A stretch of DNA of 64,000 nucleotides from Spongiibacter marinus. Its GTDB lineage: Bacteria > Pseudomonadota > Gammaproteobacteria > Pseudomonadales > Spongiibacteraceae. The notes beneath the pieces are model-generated. The model did not search any database, was not told the DNA's origin, and worked only from the letters and a program-made list of their open reading frames with translations. Location of the stretch: the NCBI RefSeq assembly GCF_016906995.1, contig NZ_JAFBBD010000003.1:310001-374000 (forward strand). The letters run 5' to 3'. How positions within the stretch are numbered: the first letter of the stretch is position 1; every line of letters starts with the position of its first letter. The position numbers and the translations under genes are program-made. Below are positions 63,535 through 64,000 of this stretch, one piece after another.

Positions 63535-64000
63535 TGCTCCCACCCCTCTTTTGATAGCAGGATTGGGTAGTAGCTCAAACCCAGCTTAGTGGCGAAGCCT
63601 TCGGCTGAAGCAGGCACCAAACGAAGTCCTTTCGCGATAGCCAAAACCGCCTCAATCTCCTGACGATCCTTCGCCTCAACCAATAGGCCAACGGCTCCGA
63701 TACGGATAAGCAGCTCGCGCTTTTCAGCAAGCCAGTCTCGTGATTTCTGATCAGCCCCCACCAAAAACAAGGGTCGCTGCAAATAACGTAATGCTTTTGG
63801 GGTGACTGTGACTTTACCCGGCTGCATTGAAGGTGTGGTGATCGGCAGCTTGAACGGCAACTGCCGATTCGCGTCCTGAGTGGTGGTCTTTTCCTGTGGC
63901 GCTCGTTTCGGCAGATAGGGTCCAAGCGGTAAGGTATCGCCTGATTCATAAATCACGGTTAGTGGTTCTCTGGCGTGAGCGCCTAAACACAAAAACAGAC
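63531..64000 (-). CDS. ICE protein, PFL_4695 family (TIGR03765), 5' end outside window
   Basis: The frame is open to the right edge. The visible part starts LFLCLGAHA, the end of a signal peptide, then REPLTVIYESGDTLPLGPYL. The C-terminal half (PLFLVGADQKSRDWLAEKRELLIRIGAVGLLVEAKD, LGLSYYPILLSKEGWEQ) is the PFL_4695/TIGR03765 family of integrating conjugative elements. Probably periplasmic, in mating-pair formation. Stop overlaps the traD start. Confidence 0.87.
   Translation of the reverse strand, partial: LFLCLGAHAREPLTVIYESGDTLPLGPYLPKRAPQEKTTTQDANRQLPFKLPITTPSMQPGKVTVTPKALRYLQRPLFLVGADQKSRDWLAEKRELLIRIGAVGLLVEAKDRQEIEAVLAIAKGLRLVPASAEGFATKLGLSYYPILLSKEGWEQ

Overview
The window looks like the chromosome of an aerobic, probably marine gammaproteobacterium, plausibly Spongiibacteraceae or another Cellvibrionales relative. 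This is inferred from gene content only: single-chain gcvP, a BetT-like BCCT carrier, an OmpA protein with thrombospondin type 3 repeats, DUF3465, TIGR03643 and DUF1134 proteins, and many acyl-CoA enzymes. No rRNA, tRNA or CRISPR array was seen.

Layout. (1) 1-4.65 kb is accessory DNA: a twice-frameshifted DUF457 hydrolase gene, an XRE regulator facing a winged-helix/coiled-coil protein and an SF2 helicase across a perfect palindrome, and an intact IS3-family element that cuts another gene. It ends inside greB, of which only the 3' part remains. (2) 5-30.8 kb is mostly housekeeping or conserved DNA: alpha/beta hydrolase, DUF1134, NUDIX, uracil-DNA glycosylase-like protein, a repetitive PG-binding lipoprotein, gcvP, a MITE, a large lipoprotein with an OmpA protein, a BCCT transporter coupled to a porin, and a sulfur block (cysC-sat, YeiE-like LysR, sulfotransferase). 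These are followed by trmH, a thioesterase, an acyl-CoA dehydrogenase and an uncharacterised membrane-protein pair. (3) 31-39 kb is a decaying stretch with remnants of an IS66-type gene, an IS605-type tnpB and egtD, and broken DUF6544 and DJ-1/PfpI genes, mixed with intact cbiZ, tadA and a UbiA prenyltransferase. (4) 40-58.2 kb is a CoA-dependent catabolic cluster: acyl-CoA synthetase, two acyl-CoA dehydrogenases, three enoyl-CoA hydratases, three MaoC/hotdog proteins, SDRs, a thiolase-like protein plus DUF35 protein, a BphC-type extradiol dioxygenase and a giant 2-oxoacid:ferredoxin oxidoreductase. A shared dyad (GTGA-N7-CTCA) lies upstream of the local TetR gene and of both catabolic promoters, which suggests one TetR regulon acting on an aromatic or polycyclic acid. 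(5) 58.2-64 kb is the edge of an integrative conjugative element (PFL_4695, TraD and TIGR03747 proteins). It truncates an SDR gene and carries an A+T-rich two-gene cargo.

The most striking item is that cargo. A 133-residue protein has a membrane-helix-like N-terminus and the C-terminal motif GVQIGDNNTQIN. The next gene encodes a 638-residue helical-repeat protein with a matching motif (GAQIGDGNNQYN) at its N-terminus. These look like RHIM-type amyloid signalling motifs, so the pair may be a receptor plus cell-death effector that signals by amyloid templating, without the NLR ATPase usual in such systems. Several frameshifts (DUF457, DUF6544, DJ-1) sit in short homopolymer runs and may be sequencing errors. 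The internal stops and truncations elsewhere are better evidence of true decay.
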